From assembly GCA_018433775.1 (NCBI GenBank), contig JAHDQN010000035.1, positions 1-64,000 of the forward strand: a stretch of 64,000 nucleotides of DNA. The letters run 5' to 3'. Below the pieces are notes generated by a model. That model did no database searches and was not told where the DNA came from. It was given only the letters and a program-made list of their open reading frames with translations. Shown in pieces: positions 20,990-30,955 of this stretch. The number at the start of each line of letters is the position of its first letter. Position 1 is the first letter of the stretch. The DNA is from Deltaproteobacteria bacterium. GTDB taxonomy: Bacteria > Desulfobacterota > Desulfomonilia > UBA1062. The position numbers were made by a program, and so were the translations under genes.

Positions 20990-21169
20990 GAATTGCTCCT
21001 CCTGATTATCTTTTTGTGCAGCTTATGAAATTGTATTGAAGGCGGATCTCTTTCCGGCACGTACCCGCTGGACGCAAGCCGGCCCGCGGCATGCGCGGCA
21101 CCCCTGAGACGGCGCCTGTGGGCGCGGGAAACGCTGAAGCCCTGCATCGATCCATGCCCGGCGTACCCC

Positions 21170-22552
21170 TCACCCCTTCTTCTTCAGCCCGAGATGCCGG
21201 GCAATCTCGAGGGTATCGGCCTGAAGCGGGACCGGCCTGTTCTTCAGGCCTTCGTCGATGCGGATTCCGTACTCCGGAGCAAAGGTATCTTCGAAATACA
21301 TCTGCTGGAAGACCGAGAACTTGAGCTGGTGCGAGGTGGAATCCACGACAAAGCGCCCGGACGCGGAGAGGATCCCCTCTCCCAGGGCCTTCTTCAGGCC
21401 CGCCACCGACTCGCCTCCCTGGGTGCACACCACGTGCCCGTTGCGGTTGGCCCTGAGCATGCCCTCCATGATCTCGGTCTCGGTCACGGACACCACGTGG
21501 AAACGGTCCTCGAAGTGCTCTTCCACGAGCTTTCTGACCTTGGGAAACGAAACCGGATCGCCGATCATGGCGGCCTGGGCCACCGACGGGTTGACCTTGA
21601 GCGGGGTGTAGGCGCCCGACGCGCGCCAGCGGGCGATCGGGTCGGCATGATGGCTCTGGACGCCGAGAATCGTGGGCAGCGCCGGAATGATCCCCAGCTC
21701 GTGGAGATCGATGAACCCCTCCATGACCGCGGTGATGTTTCCGGCATTGCCGATGGGGACCACCACGGTGAGATCTCCGGTGTCCCAGCCGAGCTGCTGG
21801 GCGATCTCGTAGGCATACGACTTCTGCCCGAGGATCCGCACCGGGTTCTTCGAGTTCAGCAGAAAGACGTGATAATTCTGGGCAAGCTCCTCCACCACCC
21901 GCATGCAGTCGTCGAACACCCCGGGCATCTCGATCACGACCGCGCCCGATCCCAGGGGCTGCGAGAGCTGCTGGGGGGTCACCTTCCCCGCGGGCAGGAG
22001 AACGACCGCCTGCACCTTGTCCTTTGGCAGATAACTCAGGTACAGCGCCGCGGCGGCGGAGGTGTCGCCGGTGGAGGCGCAGATGCCGAGCACGCTGTCC
22101 AGGTTCCTCACCCGGATGACGTGGTTCAGAAAGCTGATGGCGGAGGCCATCCCGCGGTCCTTGAAGCTCGCCGAGGGATTGAGCCCGTCATTCTTGACCA
22201 GAAAGGGCGCCCCCACCCATGCGCTCATCGCCGCGTTGGCCTTCACCATGGGGGTCTGCCCCTCCCCCAGGTAGATGACATCCCCGCCCGGCACGATGGG
22301 GAGGATCAGCTCATGAAAGCGGAAGACCCCGGAGAGCTCCGGCAGGTTCGTGTTCCTGCGAGAATCGAAGATGTCCCGCCACTGCTGGGCGGGAACCTTT
22401 TTCAGCCGGTCGAACTCGGTGTTCTCGATCTTCAGGAGCGAGCGGCACTCCGGACAGGTATAGACAAAATCATAGATATCGTAGTGCCTGCCGCACCCGA
22501 TACACGTATAGACCAGACTCCCCTGTACCTCAGGCATGTGTGGATCGTTCAT
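21170..22552 (-). CDS. thrC: Threonine synthase
   Basis: 460 residues. A PLP enzyme that converts O-phosphohomoserine to threonine. The N-terminal zinc-ribbon-like pair CIGC/CPEC, the PLP lysine in NPSASFKDRGMASA, CASTGDTSAAAA and the phosphate loop PIGNAGNITA are visible. I chose ATG 22552 (MNDPHMPEV); the frame extends to a TTG at 22621. An AAGG lies only two bases before the ATG, so the start is not firm. It is divergent from purC. Confidence 0.93.
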   Translation of the reverse strand: MNDPHMPEVQGSLVYTCIGCGRHYDIYDFVYTCPECRSLLKIENTEFDRLKKVPAQQWRDIFDSRRNTNLPELSGVFRFHELILPIVPGGDVIYLGEGQTPMVKANAAMSAWVGAPFLVKNDGLNPSASFKDRGMASAISFLNHVIRVRNLDSVLGICASTGDTSAAAALYLSYLPKDKVQAVVLLPAGKVTPQQLSQPLGSGAVVIEMPGVFDDCMRVVEELAQNYHVFLLNSKNPVRILGQKSYAYEIAQQLGWDTGDLTVVVPIGNAGNITAVMEGFIDLHELGIIPALPTILGVQSHHADPIARWRASGAYTPLKVNPSVAQAAMIGDPVSFPKVRKLVEEHFEDRFHVVSVTETEIMEGMLRANRNGHVVCTQGGESVAGLKKALGEGILSASGRFVVDSTSHQLKFSVFQQMYFEDTFAPEYGIRIDEGLKNRPVPLQADTLEIARHLGLKKKG

Positions 22553-22693
22553 ATCCTTCTCGCTGCCGCCCCTTGAATGTGTGCTCAAGAGATCGTTTTC
22601 GCTTTTATCAAAGGCTGTCAATGTATATTAGGCTATTGACTTTTTCAATACTTTTTTGGCATCGTAACCCTCTATTTCTCCCAAGGAGAGCCC

Positions 22694-23587
22694 ATGGAAA
22701 CCCTGGCGGATTATACGGTCCCCGGAGCGAAGAAACTCGGCAGCGGCAAGGTCCGCGAGATATTCGAGGCGGATGCCGACCATCTCCTGATCGTGACGAC
22801 CGACAGGCTCTCCGCCTTCGACGTCGTCCTGCCCGACCCCATTCCGGGCAAGGGCCTCGTGCTGAACCAGATCTCGCTGTTCTGGTTCCGCAAGACCTCG
22901 CACATCATCGACAACCACGTGGTGAGTGCGCACGTGGACAAGTATCCGGAGCCCTTCACGGGAGACCCGCGGCTCAAGGGGCGCTCCGTGCTGGTGAAAA
23001 AGGCCGGGCCCCTCCCGATCGAATGCATCGTGCGGGGGTATATCTCGGGTTCGGGATGGAAAGAATACCTGAGCACGGGCTCTGTCTCGGGCATCGCCCT
23101 GCCTCGGGGGCTCAAAGAGTGCGAGAAGCTCCCGGAGCCCCTTTTCACCCCGTCCACCAAGGCAGAGCCCGGCCGGCACGACGAGAACATCAGCTTCGAG
23201 AGCGCGTCGGAGATGATCGGGCATACGCTCATGGAAAAGGTGCGCGACGTGTCGCTGGCGATCTACTCCACGGCGTCGGAGTATGCCTTGAGCAGGGGGA
23301 TCATCGTCGCGGACACCAAGTTCGAGTTCGGCCTCATCGACGGCGAGCTCGTGTTCATCGACGAGGCGATCACCCCCGACTCTTCGCGGTTCTGGCCCAG
23401 GGACGGGTATGCACCGGGCGGCCCGCAGCCGAGCTTCGACAAGCAGTTCGTCCGGGACTACCTGGAAACGCTCGACTGGGGGAAAACGCCTCCCGGGCCT
23501 CATCTTCCCGAGGAGGTCGTACGCAGGACCTCGCAGAAATACCTGGCGGCCTACGAGATCCTGACCGGGAGATCGCTGTCGCTCTGA
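22694..23587 (+). CDS. purC: SAICAR synthase
   Basis: 297 residues, the longer (yeast-like) SAICAR synthase size. It joins CAIR and aspartate with ATP. Signatures: [38 protein letters not shown] and [19 protein letters not shown] precedes the ATG. It is separated from the purH-purD-purE cluster by a Nudix gene and a hypothetical gene. Confidence 0.96.
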   Translation: METLADYTVPGAKKLGSGKVREIFEADADHLLIVTTDRLSAFDVVLPDPIPGKGLVLNQISLFWFRKTSHIIDNHVVSAHVDKYPEPFTGDPRLKGRSVLVKKAGPLPIECIVRGYISGSGWKEYLSTGSVSGIALPRGLKECEKLPEPLFTPSTKAEPGRHDENISFESASEMIGHTLMEKVRDVSLAIYSTASEYALSRGIIVADTKFEFGLIDGELVFIDEAITPDSSRFWPRDGYAPGGPQPSFDKQFVRDYLETLDWGKTPPGPHLPEEVVRRTSQKYLAAYEILTGRSLSL

Positions 23588-23619
23588 TCGGGCGCCGGGG
23601 TTTTTAAAGGAAGGGGCTC

Positions 23620-24306
23620 TCACGTACCTGCGGCGTAGCCGGTCTGACGGCCGAGGAGCTCGCGGACCCAGCCCTTTGCCTTGGGTGAGACGGGCCCGAA
23701 GCCGATGGTCCTCCCGGCGATGAGATCGACGAAATGTTTGAATATCCGGGCGCTCGCCCCCCAGAGTATCCCCCCGTCGATCTCCAGGTAATAGATGTTG
23801 ATTTCGCGGCCCATGAAGGTGGTCTTCTCGGCCATCCACACCGTGTCTTTCAGCGCCGAGGCGAGCGACACGCGGAGCAGGACCTCGGACTCGGCGTTGA
23901 TGGTGAACCGGTACGGGCAGGGAACGGCCCCGACCACCGGGGTCATGTGGTATCCGAGGATGGAGATGTGGTCGTCCAGAAGCCCCAGGACCTCCACGTC
24001 GTCCCTGCTCAGCCCGATCTCCTCCTCGGCCTCGCGCAGGGCGGTGATGACGAGATCGGGATCATCGGGCTCGCTCCGCCCTCCGGGGAAGGAGATCTCC
24101 CCCCGGTGGTGCTCCACGGCCATGGAGCGCTTGGTCACCACCACCGAGGGCCCGCCTCCCTCGAAGGAGAGCGGGATGAGCACGGCCGACTCACGCAGGT
24201 CGTCCTTGGGGATGAGCCTTCTCCGCCGGTTCTGTAAAATGCTCTTGATGTGCATTTTCAATGCATTTTCGTCTTTGATCAGATCTTCGAGATTTGTATG
24301 CGGCAT
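23620..24306 (-). CDS. Nudix hydrolase, CoA pyrophosphatase-like
   Basis: 228 residues. The full Nudix box is present: GG at the start of GGRSEPDD and the core REAEEEIGL. The upstream segment HRGEISFPGG is typical of the NudL/CoA diphosphatase branch, which cleaves coenzyme A to phosphopantetheine and 3',5'-ADP. It converges with purC and is divergent from the 24382 gene. The start lies close to TATATA, so its mRNA leader may be very short. Confidence 0.85.
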   Translation of the reverse strand: MPHTNLEDLIKDENALKMHIKSILQNRRRRLIPKDDLRESAVLIPLSFEGGGPSVVVTKRSMAVEHHRGEISFPGGRSEPDDPDLVITALREAEEEIGLSRDDVEVLGLLDDHISILGYHMTPVVGAVPCPYRFTINAESEVLLRVSLASALKDTVWMAEKTTFMGREINIYYLEIDGGILWGASARIFKHFVDLIAGRTIGFGPVSPKAKGWVRELLGRQTGYAAGT

Positions 24307-24345
24307 GAAAATGTATATAACACAGAGATCAGCGCATGAACAGGC

Positions 24346-24375
24346 TTGACCCTGTACTCAATCGCTGTATATGAT
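24346..24375 (+). promoter_or_regulatory. Sigma-70-like promoter, probably leaderless transcript
   Basis: TTGACC at 24346-24351, an 18-base spacer and TATGAT at 24370-24375, followed by six bases and the ATG at 24382. The expected start site is essentially the A of the ATG. No Shine-Dalgarno is available. Confidence 0.6.
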
Positions 24376-24381
24376 AGCGCC

Positions 24382-24972
24382 ATGAAGAAGACGAACCGGT
24401 ATCTTGCCAAGTATATCGTCCTGCTCAAAGACCTGCTCGACGAGGTGAACGCGATGCTGATGGAGCCGCTCGAAAAGGAGCCCGCACTCGAATGGAAGGA
24501 GCGGGCCGACTCCATACTTGCCAAGATACTCGGCGAGCACCATCCTTATACAAAAGAGTTTCTCTCCATCGACTTCTGCACGTCCTTCCTGGAGGAGTTC
24601 GAGGAGATCGTGATCGAAGAGACGGTCCGCCTGGCCCTGGAAGACGCGCGGTCCTTCCTCTCGTCGCTCATCGACGAGCTGGAGTCCGAGAACACCAGCA
24701 CGCCGGGCCTCATGGACATGGAAAGCCTGTTCGCCGAGATGAGCCGCTACGTGTCCGTCTATGTCGAGGACCCTTCCATGCGCGACCGGCTCTTCCACCG
24801 GATAACCCGCCTGCGGGACGGCATGATATCGGGCGACATCTCCGGGGCCGAGGTGAAAAATCACGTCGAGAACATCAGCTATATCGATATGGGTCTGTTC
24901 GAACGGATCGTCCCGTTTCTGACCTGGTATTATATGCAAAGAGTGGGGTTTAACAGCGCCAGCAACAACTGA
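24382..24972 (+). CDS. Conserved-looking hypothetical helical protein
   Basis: 196 residues, not recognised. Rich in Glu, Leu and Ile with an acidic, helical pattern throughout; no signal peptide, membrane segment or cysteine motif. The ATG at 24382 (MKKTNRYLAKYI) fits the promoter; an in-frame start at 24346 would lie within the -35 hexamer. It is 53 bases upstream of purH, but purH has its own good ribosome-binding site. Confidence 0.65.
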   Translation: MKKTNRYLAKYIVLLKDLLDEVNAMLMEPLEKEPALEWKERADSILAKILGEHHPYTKEFLSIDFCTSFLEEFEEIVIEETVRLALEDARSFLSSLIDELESENTSTPGLMDMESLFAEMSRYVSVYVEDPSMRDRLFHRITRLRDGMISGDISGAEVKNHVENISYIDMGLFERIVPFLTWYYMQRVGFNSASNN

Positions 24973-25025
24973 TATCGCCTGGTACCTGCCGCTCACTTGA
25001 AAACACGTGGGAAAGGAGTTTTTGT

Positions 25026-26597
25026 ATGCCGAAAATTGAACGGGCATTGGTCAGTGTCACCGATAAGGGTGGACTTGTCGATTTCATAAAGCAACTCGCG
25101 TCGTTCGGCGTGGAGATCATCTCCACGGGCGGTACGGCGAAGATCCTCCGGGAAAACGGCGTCACGGTCACGGACATCTCCGACTACACCGGGTTTCCGG
25201 AGATGATGGACGGCAGGCTCAAGACGCTCCATCCCAAGGTGCACGGCGGCATGCTCGCCGTCCGGGACAACCCGGAGCACGTAAAATCCATGGAGAAAGA
25301 GGGCATCAAGCCCATCGACATGCTGGTGGTGAACCTGTACCGCTTCGAGGATACGGTGGCAAAGGGTGCATCCCTGGAAGAGGCTGTCGAGAACATCGAC
25401 ATCGGCGGGCCCGCCATGGTGAGGGCCGCATCGAAGAACTACAAGTATGTCAGCGTGGTCACGGACCCGGCGGATTACGGACGGATCATCGACGAGATGA
25501 AGGCCACCGGCGGCCAGGTGAGCGAAAAGACCAACTTCGAGCTCGCCCGCAACGCCTTCTCGCTCACCGCCCGCTACGATGCGGCCATTTCCAACCACCT
25601 GCAGTCGATCGATGTGGAAGAGGGGCGGTTCCCGCTCACCTACACCGCACAGTACCAGCGCGCCCAGATCATGCGCTACGGCGAGAACCCGCACCAGAAG
25701 GCCGCATTCTACCGCGAGCTGTCCATTGACCAGCCGTCCATCGCCACGGCCCAGCAGCTCTGGGGCAAGGAGCTCTCGTACAACAACATCATGGACGCGG
25801 ACGCGGCGCTCGACCTCATCATGGAGTTCGACAAGCCCTCGTGCGTGATCCTCAAGCACTCCAACCCCTGCGGCGCGGCCCAGTCGGAAGAGTCTCTCGC
25901 AGAGGCGTATCAGAAGGCGTTCAAGGTGGACCCCACCTCGGCCTTCGGCGGCATCGTGGGGCTGAACCGGCCCGTGGACGCGGAGACGGCCAAGGCCATC
26001 AGCGAGGTGTTCACCGAGGTGGTGGTGGCGCCCGACTACACGCAGGAGGCGCTGGACATCCTCACGCAGAAGAAGAACGTCCGGCTCCTGAAGGTCCCGG
26101 AGATCGCCGCGGGCAGATCGGCCAAGAAGCAGTACCTCAACACCCGCAGGGTAACCGGCGGCCTGCTGCTGCAGGACCGTGACCTGGGCCATGTCGATCT
26201 GGAGAAGGCACCGGTGGTCACGAAGCGCAAACCCACCGCAGACGAGATGGAGGCCTTGAAGTTCGCCTGGAAGATCGTCAGGTTCGTCAAGTCCAACGCC
26301 GTGATCTATGCCGCCAAAGATCAGCTCGTGGGCGTGGGCGCCGGCCAGATGAGCAGGGTGGACTCCTCCCGGCTCGCCATCATCAAGGCAGGCAACGCCG
26401 GCCTCTCCACGAAGGGCTCGGTGGTGGCATCGGACGCCTTCTTCCCCTTCCGCGACGGGATCGACGAGGCGGCCGGGGCCGGGGCCACCGCAGCCGTCCA
26501 GCCGGGCGGATCGGTCCGTGACCAGGAGGTCATCGAGGCGGCCGACGAGCACGGCATGGCCATGATCTTTACCGGCATGCGCCACTTCCGGCACTAG
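25026..26597 (+). CDS. purH: AICAR transformylase/IMP cyclohydrolase
   Basis: 523 residues, bifunctional enzyme for the last two steps to IMP. The N-terminal MGS-like cyclohydrolase has [12 protein letters not shown] and [13 protein letters not shown]. The transformylase has [13 protein letters not shown], the Lys-His of [11 protein letters not shown], and ends with [17 protein letters not shown] precedes the ATG. It starts the purH-purD-purE-tsaC run. Confidence 0.97.
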   Translation: MPKIERALVSVTDKGGLVDFIKQLASFGVEIISTGGTAKILRENGVTVTDISDYTGFPEMMDGRLKTLHPKVHGGMLAVRDNPEHVKSMEKEGIKPIDMLVVNLYRFEDTVAKGASLEEAVENIDIGGPAMVRAASKNYKYVSVVTDPADYGRIIDEMKATGGQVSEKTNFELARNAFSLTARYDAAISNHLQSIDVEEGRFPLTYTAQYQRAQIMRYGENPHQKAAFYRELSIDQPSIATAQQLWGKELSYNNIMDADAALDLIMEFDKPSCVILKHSNPCGAAQSEESLAEAYQKAFKVDPTSAFGGIVGLNRPVDAETAKAISEVFTEVVVAPDYTQEALDILTQKKNVRLLKVPEIAAGRSAKKQYLNTRRVTGGLLLQDRDLGHVDLEKAPVVTKRKPTADEMEALKFAWKIVRFVKSNAVIYAAKDQLVGVGAGQMSRVDSSRLAIIKAGNAGLSTKGSVVASDAFFPFRDGIDEAAGAGATAAVQPGGSVRDQEVIEAADEHGMAMIFTGMRHFRH

Positions 26598-26608
26598 GAG
26601 AGCGGGCC

Positions 26609-27889
26609 GTGAAAGTCCTCGTGGTGGGCTCCGGAGGAAGGGAACACGCCCTGTGCTGGAAGATCGCGCAGAGCAGCCTCGTAGACGAGGTCTTCTGCGC
26701 GCCGGGCAACGGGGGCATCGCTTCCGACGCCGTGTGCGTGGGCATCGACTCGAATGATATTCCCGGCCTGGCGAAGTTTGCCAAGGACAGCGGCATCGAT
26801 CTGACCGTGGTGGGCCCGGAAGCCCCTCTGACCGCGGGGATCGTGGATGCCTTCCGCTCCGAGCGCCTCCCCGTATTCGGACCCGGCGCGCAAGCCTCCC
26901 GGTTGGAAGGCTCCAAGGCATTCGCCAAGGAGATGATGCGCAGGGCGTCCATCCCCACGGCGCGCTTCGGGGTCTTCTCCGAGGCGGGTGCGGCCCGGTC
27001 GTTCATCACCGGCGCAGACTTTCCGCTCGTGGTCAAGGCGGACGGGCTGGCCGCGGGAAAGGGTGTGATCGTCACCTCTTCGAAGGAAGAGGCGCTGTCC
27101 GCCCTCGACGAGATCATGGTCTCCCGCGCATTCGGCGAGGCGGGCTCGTCCGTGGTGGTCGAAGAACGGCTCCAGGGAGAAGAGGCATCATTCATCGCCA
27201 TCTGCGACGGGGAGCACATCGTTCCCCTGGCCTCTTCCCAGGATCACAAGCCCGCTTTCGACAACGACCGGGGCCCCAACACCGGGGGCATGGGCGCGTA
27301 CTCCCCGGCGCCGGTCCTCGACGAGGCGTCCTGTGGGCGGGTAATGGAAAAGATCCTCTACCCCCTGGTCCATGCCATGAAGCAGGAAGGCATCACCTAT
27401 CGGGGCGTCCTTTATGCGGGTCTCATGATGACCGGCACCGGCCCGTATGTCCTGGAATTCAACGCCCGCATGGGCGATCCGGAGACGCAGCCCCTGCTCA
27501 TGCGGCTCAAGGGCGATATCGTCCCGCTGCTCGTGGAGACTGCGCAGGGCGGCAGCATCCGCGATATGGAGCTCTCGTGGGAGGAGGGTCCGAGCGTGTG
27601 CGTGGTCATGGCGTCGGGCGGATACCCGGGCAGCTACGAAAAGGGCAGGGTCATCGAGGGCATCGGCGACGCCGAGAGCATCCCCGGGGTCAAGGTCTTC
27701 CACGCGGGCACGAAGCTCGTGGAAGGCCGTGTCGTCACCTCAGGCGGGAGAGTTCTGGGCGTGACGGCCCTTGACACAAACCTGAAAGAGACCATCGACA
27801 AGGCGTACGCGGCGGTTGCCCGCATATCCTTCGAAGGGGTGCATTTCAGAAAAGACATCGGGCACAAGGCCCTCAAGAGGTTGCCATGA
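26609..27889 (+). CDS. purD: Phosphoribosylamine-glycine ligase
   Basis: 426 residues. ATP-grasp GAR synthetase. VVGSGGREHALCWK at the N-terminus, the ATP-binding KADGLAAGKGVIVT, DHKPAFDNDRGPNTGGMGAYS and EFNARMGDPETQ are diagnostic. It begins with GTG 11 bases after purH and overlaps purE by ATGA. Confidence 0.97.
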   Translation: MKVLVVGSGGREHALCWKIAQSSLVDEVFCAPGNGGIASDAVCVGIDSNDIPGLAKFAKDSGIDLTVVGPEAPLTAGIVDAFRSERLPVFGPGAQASRLEGSKAFAKEMMRRASIPTARFGVFSEAGAARSFITGADFPLVVKADGLAAGKGVIVTSSKEEALSALDEIMVSRAFGEAGSSVVVEERLQGEEASFIAICDGEHIVPLASSQDHKPAFDNDRGPNTGGMGAYSPAPVLDEASCGRVMEKILYPLVHAMKQEGITYRGVLYAGLMMTGTGPYVLEFNARMGDPETQPLLMRLKGDIVPLLVETAQGGSIRDMELSWEEGPSVCVVMASGGYPGSYEKGRVIEGIGDAESIPGVKVFHAGTKLVEGRVVTSGGRVLGVTALDTNLKETIDKAYAAVARISFEGVHFRKDIGHKALKRLP

Positions 27890-28374
27890 AGGTTGCCGTT
27901 CTCATGGGAAGCAAGTCGGACCTTCCGGTCATGGAGGAGTGCTCGGGCGTCTTAAGGCAGTTCGGCATCGCCTGTGAAACGCGCATCCTCTCCGCCCACC
28001 GGACCCCTGACGAGGTGGCTGATTTCAGCAGGTCGGCCCGGAAAGAAGGATTCTCTCTCATCATCGCGGGCGCCGGCATGTCGGCCCACCTCGCGGGCGT
28101 GATCGCGGCGCACACCACCCTGCCGGTCATCGCGGTCCCCATCGACTCCTCGTCTCTGGGCGGCATGGACGCGCTGCTCTCCATGGCGCAGATGCCCCCG
28201 GGCATCCCGGTCGCAACCATGGGCATCGGAAAATCCGGCGCCAGGAACGCTGCCCTGCTCGCAGCCGAGATCCTCTCGATATCCATCCCGGAACTGAGAG
28301 AGAAGCTCGAGCTCTACCGGCAGGACATGAAAAAGACCGTTCTGGAAGCCGACGAGAGCGTCAAGAAACTCTAA
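27886..28374 (+). CDS. purE: N5-CAIR mutase (class I PurE)
   Basis: 162 residues. MGSKSDLPVM, SAHRTPDEV and AGAGMSAHLAGVIAA give the class I pattern; SAHRTP separates it from class II AIR carboxylases. It moves the carboxylate of N5-CAIR to make CAIR. A PurK partner would be expected but is not in this window. It is coupled to purD by four bases. Confidence 0.93.
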   Translation: MKVAVLMGSKSDLPVMEECSGVLRQFGIACETRILSAHRTPDEVADFSRSARKEGFSLIIAGAGMSAHLAGVIAAHTTLPVIAVPIDSSSLGGMDALLSMAQMPPGIPVATMGIGKSGARNAALLAAEILSISIPELREKLELYRQDMKKTVLEADESVKKL

Positions 28375-28376
28375 CC

Positions 28377-28979
28377 ATGCGCCTGGTAGCGGATGCATCC
28401 GAGGCCGCAGCCATTCTCATCCATACGCCGGGTGCGGTCATCGCCTATCCTACCGAGACCTTCTACGGCCTGGGGACACGGATCAGCGACACTGAAGGGA
28501 TTGAGCGGATCATCCGGATCAAGGGCAGAGATGCGGCCAAGGGCATGATCGTCCTGGCGGACGGCATCCAGGGCGCCCGTTCCATTGCCGTCATGGACGG
28601 CCGGCAGGAGGCCCTGCTGAAGAGATTCTGGCCCGGCCCTTTAAGCGCCGTGCTCGCTGCTCGCCCGTACATCCATCCCATGCTGTCGCCGCAGGGCAAG
28701 ATCGCCGTGAGGGTATCCCCTCACCCCCTGGCGCGTGAACTCACGCAGATTGCAGGCCCCCTCACCTCCACCTCGGCAAATCTCTCGGGTAAGGCGCCCG
28801 CGCGCACGCCCGGGGAAATCACCGCATGGAGCCCCGACATCGATGCGATTCTGGACGGAGGAAGGACCGCCGGCGGCAAACCCTCGACGATCATCGATCT
28901 CACCTCCTGGCCCCCAGGGTGTCTCAGAGAAGGTGCGGTCCCGTTCAAGACCATCATCGAATCCCTCACGGTTCGGTGA
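28377..28979 (+). CDS. tsaC: Threonylcarbamoyl-AMP synthase
   Basis: 200 residues. YrdC/Sua5 domain: YPTETFYGLGTR near the N-terminus, KGRDAAKGMIVL, FWPGPLSAVL and TSTSANLSG. It makes the threonylcarbamoyl adenylate used for the t6A base of tRNA. The length fits the YrdC-only form without the Sua5 C-terminal domain. It starts three bases after purE and overlaps the convergent hotdog gene by 14 bases. Confidence 0.92.
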   Translation: MRLVADASEAAAILIHTPGAVIAYPTETFYGLGTRISDTEGIERIIRIKGRDAAKGMIVLADGIQGARSIAVMDGRQEALLKRFWPGPLSAVLAARPYIHPMLSPQGKIAVRVSPHPLARELTQIAGPLTSTSANLSGKAPARTPGEITAWSPDIDAILDGGRTAGGKPSTIIDLTSWPPGCLREGAVPFKTIIESLTVR

Positions 28980-29445
28980 AGGTGACATCCCGGATCGCAC
29001 TGTCCCTGGCTATCCTGAAGGTGGACCGGAATTCCAGCACCGGCCTGCCCTCTTCGTTGAACACGGTTGCCCGGCCCCGGATGGTCCGGTCCTCGCGGTC
29101 CACGACCTGGGCCTCTGCCGTGACGACCCCCTGCTTGACCGGATAGAGAAACTCCGCTTCCACCGATGTGGTCCCGAAGTGGGTCCCGGGCGGAAGAAGA
29201 CTCTTGATCGCCATCACCACCGCGGTATCCGCCAGGCTGAGCACCGCACCCCCGTGCATGATGCCCGCGCCCTGCGCCAGATCGAGGAGAAAGGGCATCT
29301 TGAGCGTGGCCTTCCCGTCCCGCGCGGAAACGATCTCCATGTGCAGATGGCGTTCGAACGGGGCGGCGCTGATCCATCCATCCATGGCGAACCGGTGCGG
29401 CCCGGTGTACCCGTCCTTGTGTTCCTGCGTGTCGTGCTTTCCCAT
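28966..29445 (-). CDS. PaaI-type hotdog thioesterase
   Basis: 159 residues. The hotdog fold is shown by the central helix AQGAGIMHGGAVLSLADTA and the strands that follow (FGTTSVEAEFLYPVKQG). HGG is the usual active-site region of PaaI-like acyl-CoA thioesterases. The ATG at 29445 follows GGGAGG; the open frame continues upstream but without recognisable sequence. The substrate is unknown; removal of stalled acyl-CoA is plausible. Confidence 0.85.
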   Translation of the reverse strand: MGKHDTQEHKDGYTGPHRFAMDGWISAAPFERHLHMEIVSARDGKATLKMPFLLDLAQGAGIMHGGAVLSLADTAVVMAIKSLLPPGTHFGTTSVEAEFLYPVKQGVVTAEAQVVDREDRTIRGRATVFNEEGRPVLEFRSTFRIARDSAIRDVTFTEP

Positions 29446-29911
29446 CGTGAAGCCTCCCGGCGCCATATCGGTTTCGATTGAGGGGGCCGGATATCCGCTG
29501 GCGTTTCGGCGGCTGTCGTGTCCTTGCCTTTCACCTGCGCACCCTTTTCCCCGGCACGGCTTATGGGCTCGACCGGCGGTGTCCGACCGTTTCCGCTTCA
29601 AAGATGGATTGTCCGATTTTTTTCCTTCCCGATCAAGTCTTTTCCCTCTCTGATAATGCCGGATACAAGGCTTTCTTTCACGGTTTCTTTTCCCGATCCC
29701 CTTTGCCCCGTGACACGGCCGATCGTGAGAACCGGTCCGATGCCTTTATCTTTATAATGAAAAGAAGTCCGGGCATGGATATCAATGGCATGGACCTTTC
29801 AGGTAAACCCCTGGACCCTACTTCAAGCCGCTAGGGGCGGGGATGTGAATCCTCCTTTTAATTCCGATTTATAAAGGGCTCAGGAGGAGGATTCAAAAAC
29901 ACGGGGGGCGC
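29446..29911. other. Gene-free region with an inverted repeat
   Basis: No gene seen. GAATCCTCCT (29847-29856) pairs with AGGAGGATTC (29885-29894) around a 28-base loop, directly before the radical SAM gene. Folding would bury the AGGAGGAGG stretch, which resembles a Shine-Dalgarno although it sits about 20 bases from the ATG. A TATAAT at about 29753 has no -35 partner. Confidence 0.45.
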
Positions 29912-30955
29912 ATGATTCGCGAGGCAATGCTCTACGAGAGGCAGGAGGGCGGCAGGGTACACTGCCGTCTCTGCAGCCACCGGTGCCGGATCAGCGACGG
30001 CCGGTTCGGCTTCTGCGGGGTCCGCCGGAACCGTGAAGGGACGCTCTATACCCACGCGTACGGCGAGGCGGTGGCCGCCAATGCCGATCCCGTGGAGAAG
30101 AAGCCCCTGTACCATTTTCTCCCGGGCACCACCACCTTCTCCGTCGCAACCATGGGCTGCAATTTCCGGTGCGGGTTCTGCCAGAACTGGGCGATCTCCC
30201 AGGCCCCCCTGGAGGGAGAGGAAACCATCGGGGGAACCCCGCTCAGCCCGGAAGAGATCGTGGATAATGCCCTGGACCGGGGGTGCAGAAGCATCTCCTA
30301 CACTTATACCGAACCCACCATATTCTTCGAGTATGCCTATGACACCGCCCGGCTGGCCCATGACCGGGGCCTGCTCAATATCTTCGTATCCAACGGCTAC
30401 ATGACGGAAGAAGCCCTGGCTGCGATCCATCCCTGGCTGGATGCGTGCAACATCGACCTCAAGTCGTTCCGCGACGAGTTTTACCGCACCACCTGCAAGG
30501 CCAGGCTGAAGCCTGTTCTCGACACCATCGAGCGGATCGGGAAAAGCGATATCTGGATGGAGCTGACCACCCTGGTGGTCCCGGGGCTCAATGACAGTCC
30601 AAAAGAAATCAGGGACATCGCCCGCTTCATTGCCGCCATCGATCCCGGCATCCCCTGGCACATCAGCAGGTTCTTCCCCGCCTACCACGCCGACCGGACC
30701 GGAGCTACCCCGGTGGAAAAACTCAGAGATGCCCGCCGGATCGGGGTCTCCGAGGGTCTGCACCATGTCTATCTGGGGAATGTTCCCGGGGAATCGGGAG
30801 ATATCGTCTGCCCCCGGTGTTTCAGAATCGTGGTGGAAAGGAGGGATGGAGGGACGGCTCCGGAGATCCATGTCGACCGGAACAGGTGTGCATTCTGCGG
30901 ACAGCATATCGGCGGGGTGTTTCCGCAGGATGAGCGGGCCTTCACAGATCCATGA
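29912..30955 (+). CDS. AmmeMemoRadiSam system radical SAM enzyme
   Basis: 347 residues, PflA-like. The radical SAM CxxxCxxC is in GCNFRCGFCQNW, preceded by an N-terminal cysteine motif (CRLCSHRC, FCGVR) typical of this family and followed by YTYTEPTIFFEYA. The C-terminal tail has CPRC and CAFC pairs that may bind a metal. The AmmeMemoRadiSam A and B partners are not in this window. The substrate of the system is not known to me. Confidence 0.9.
   Translation: MIREAMLYERQEGGRVHCRLCSHRCRISDGRFGFCGVRRNREGTLYTHAYGEAVAANADPVEKKPLYHFLPGTTTFSVATMGCNFRCGFCQNWAISQAPLEGEETIGGTPLSPEEIVDNALDRGCRSISYTYTEPTIFFEYAYDTARLAHDRGLLNIFVSNGYMTEEALAAIHPWLDACNIDLKSFRDEFYRTTCKARLKPVLDTIERIGKSDIWMELTTLVVPGLNDSPKEIRDIARFIAAIDPGIPWHISRFFPAYHADRTGATPVEKLRDARRIGVSEGLHHVYLGNVPGESGDIVCPRCFRIVVERRDGGTAPEIHVDRNRCAFCGQHIGGVFPQDERAFTDP

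Noticed and set aside
20990-21169. Possible SAM or SAH riboswitch upstream of metK-ahcY
   Set aside because: I looked for SAM-I and SAH core sequences and saw none. The region has no terminator-like leader.
22600-22693. Sigma-70 promoters between thrC and purC
   Set aside because: TTGACT and TTGAAA occur, but no acceptable -10 lies at the right distance.
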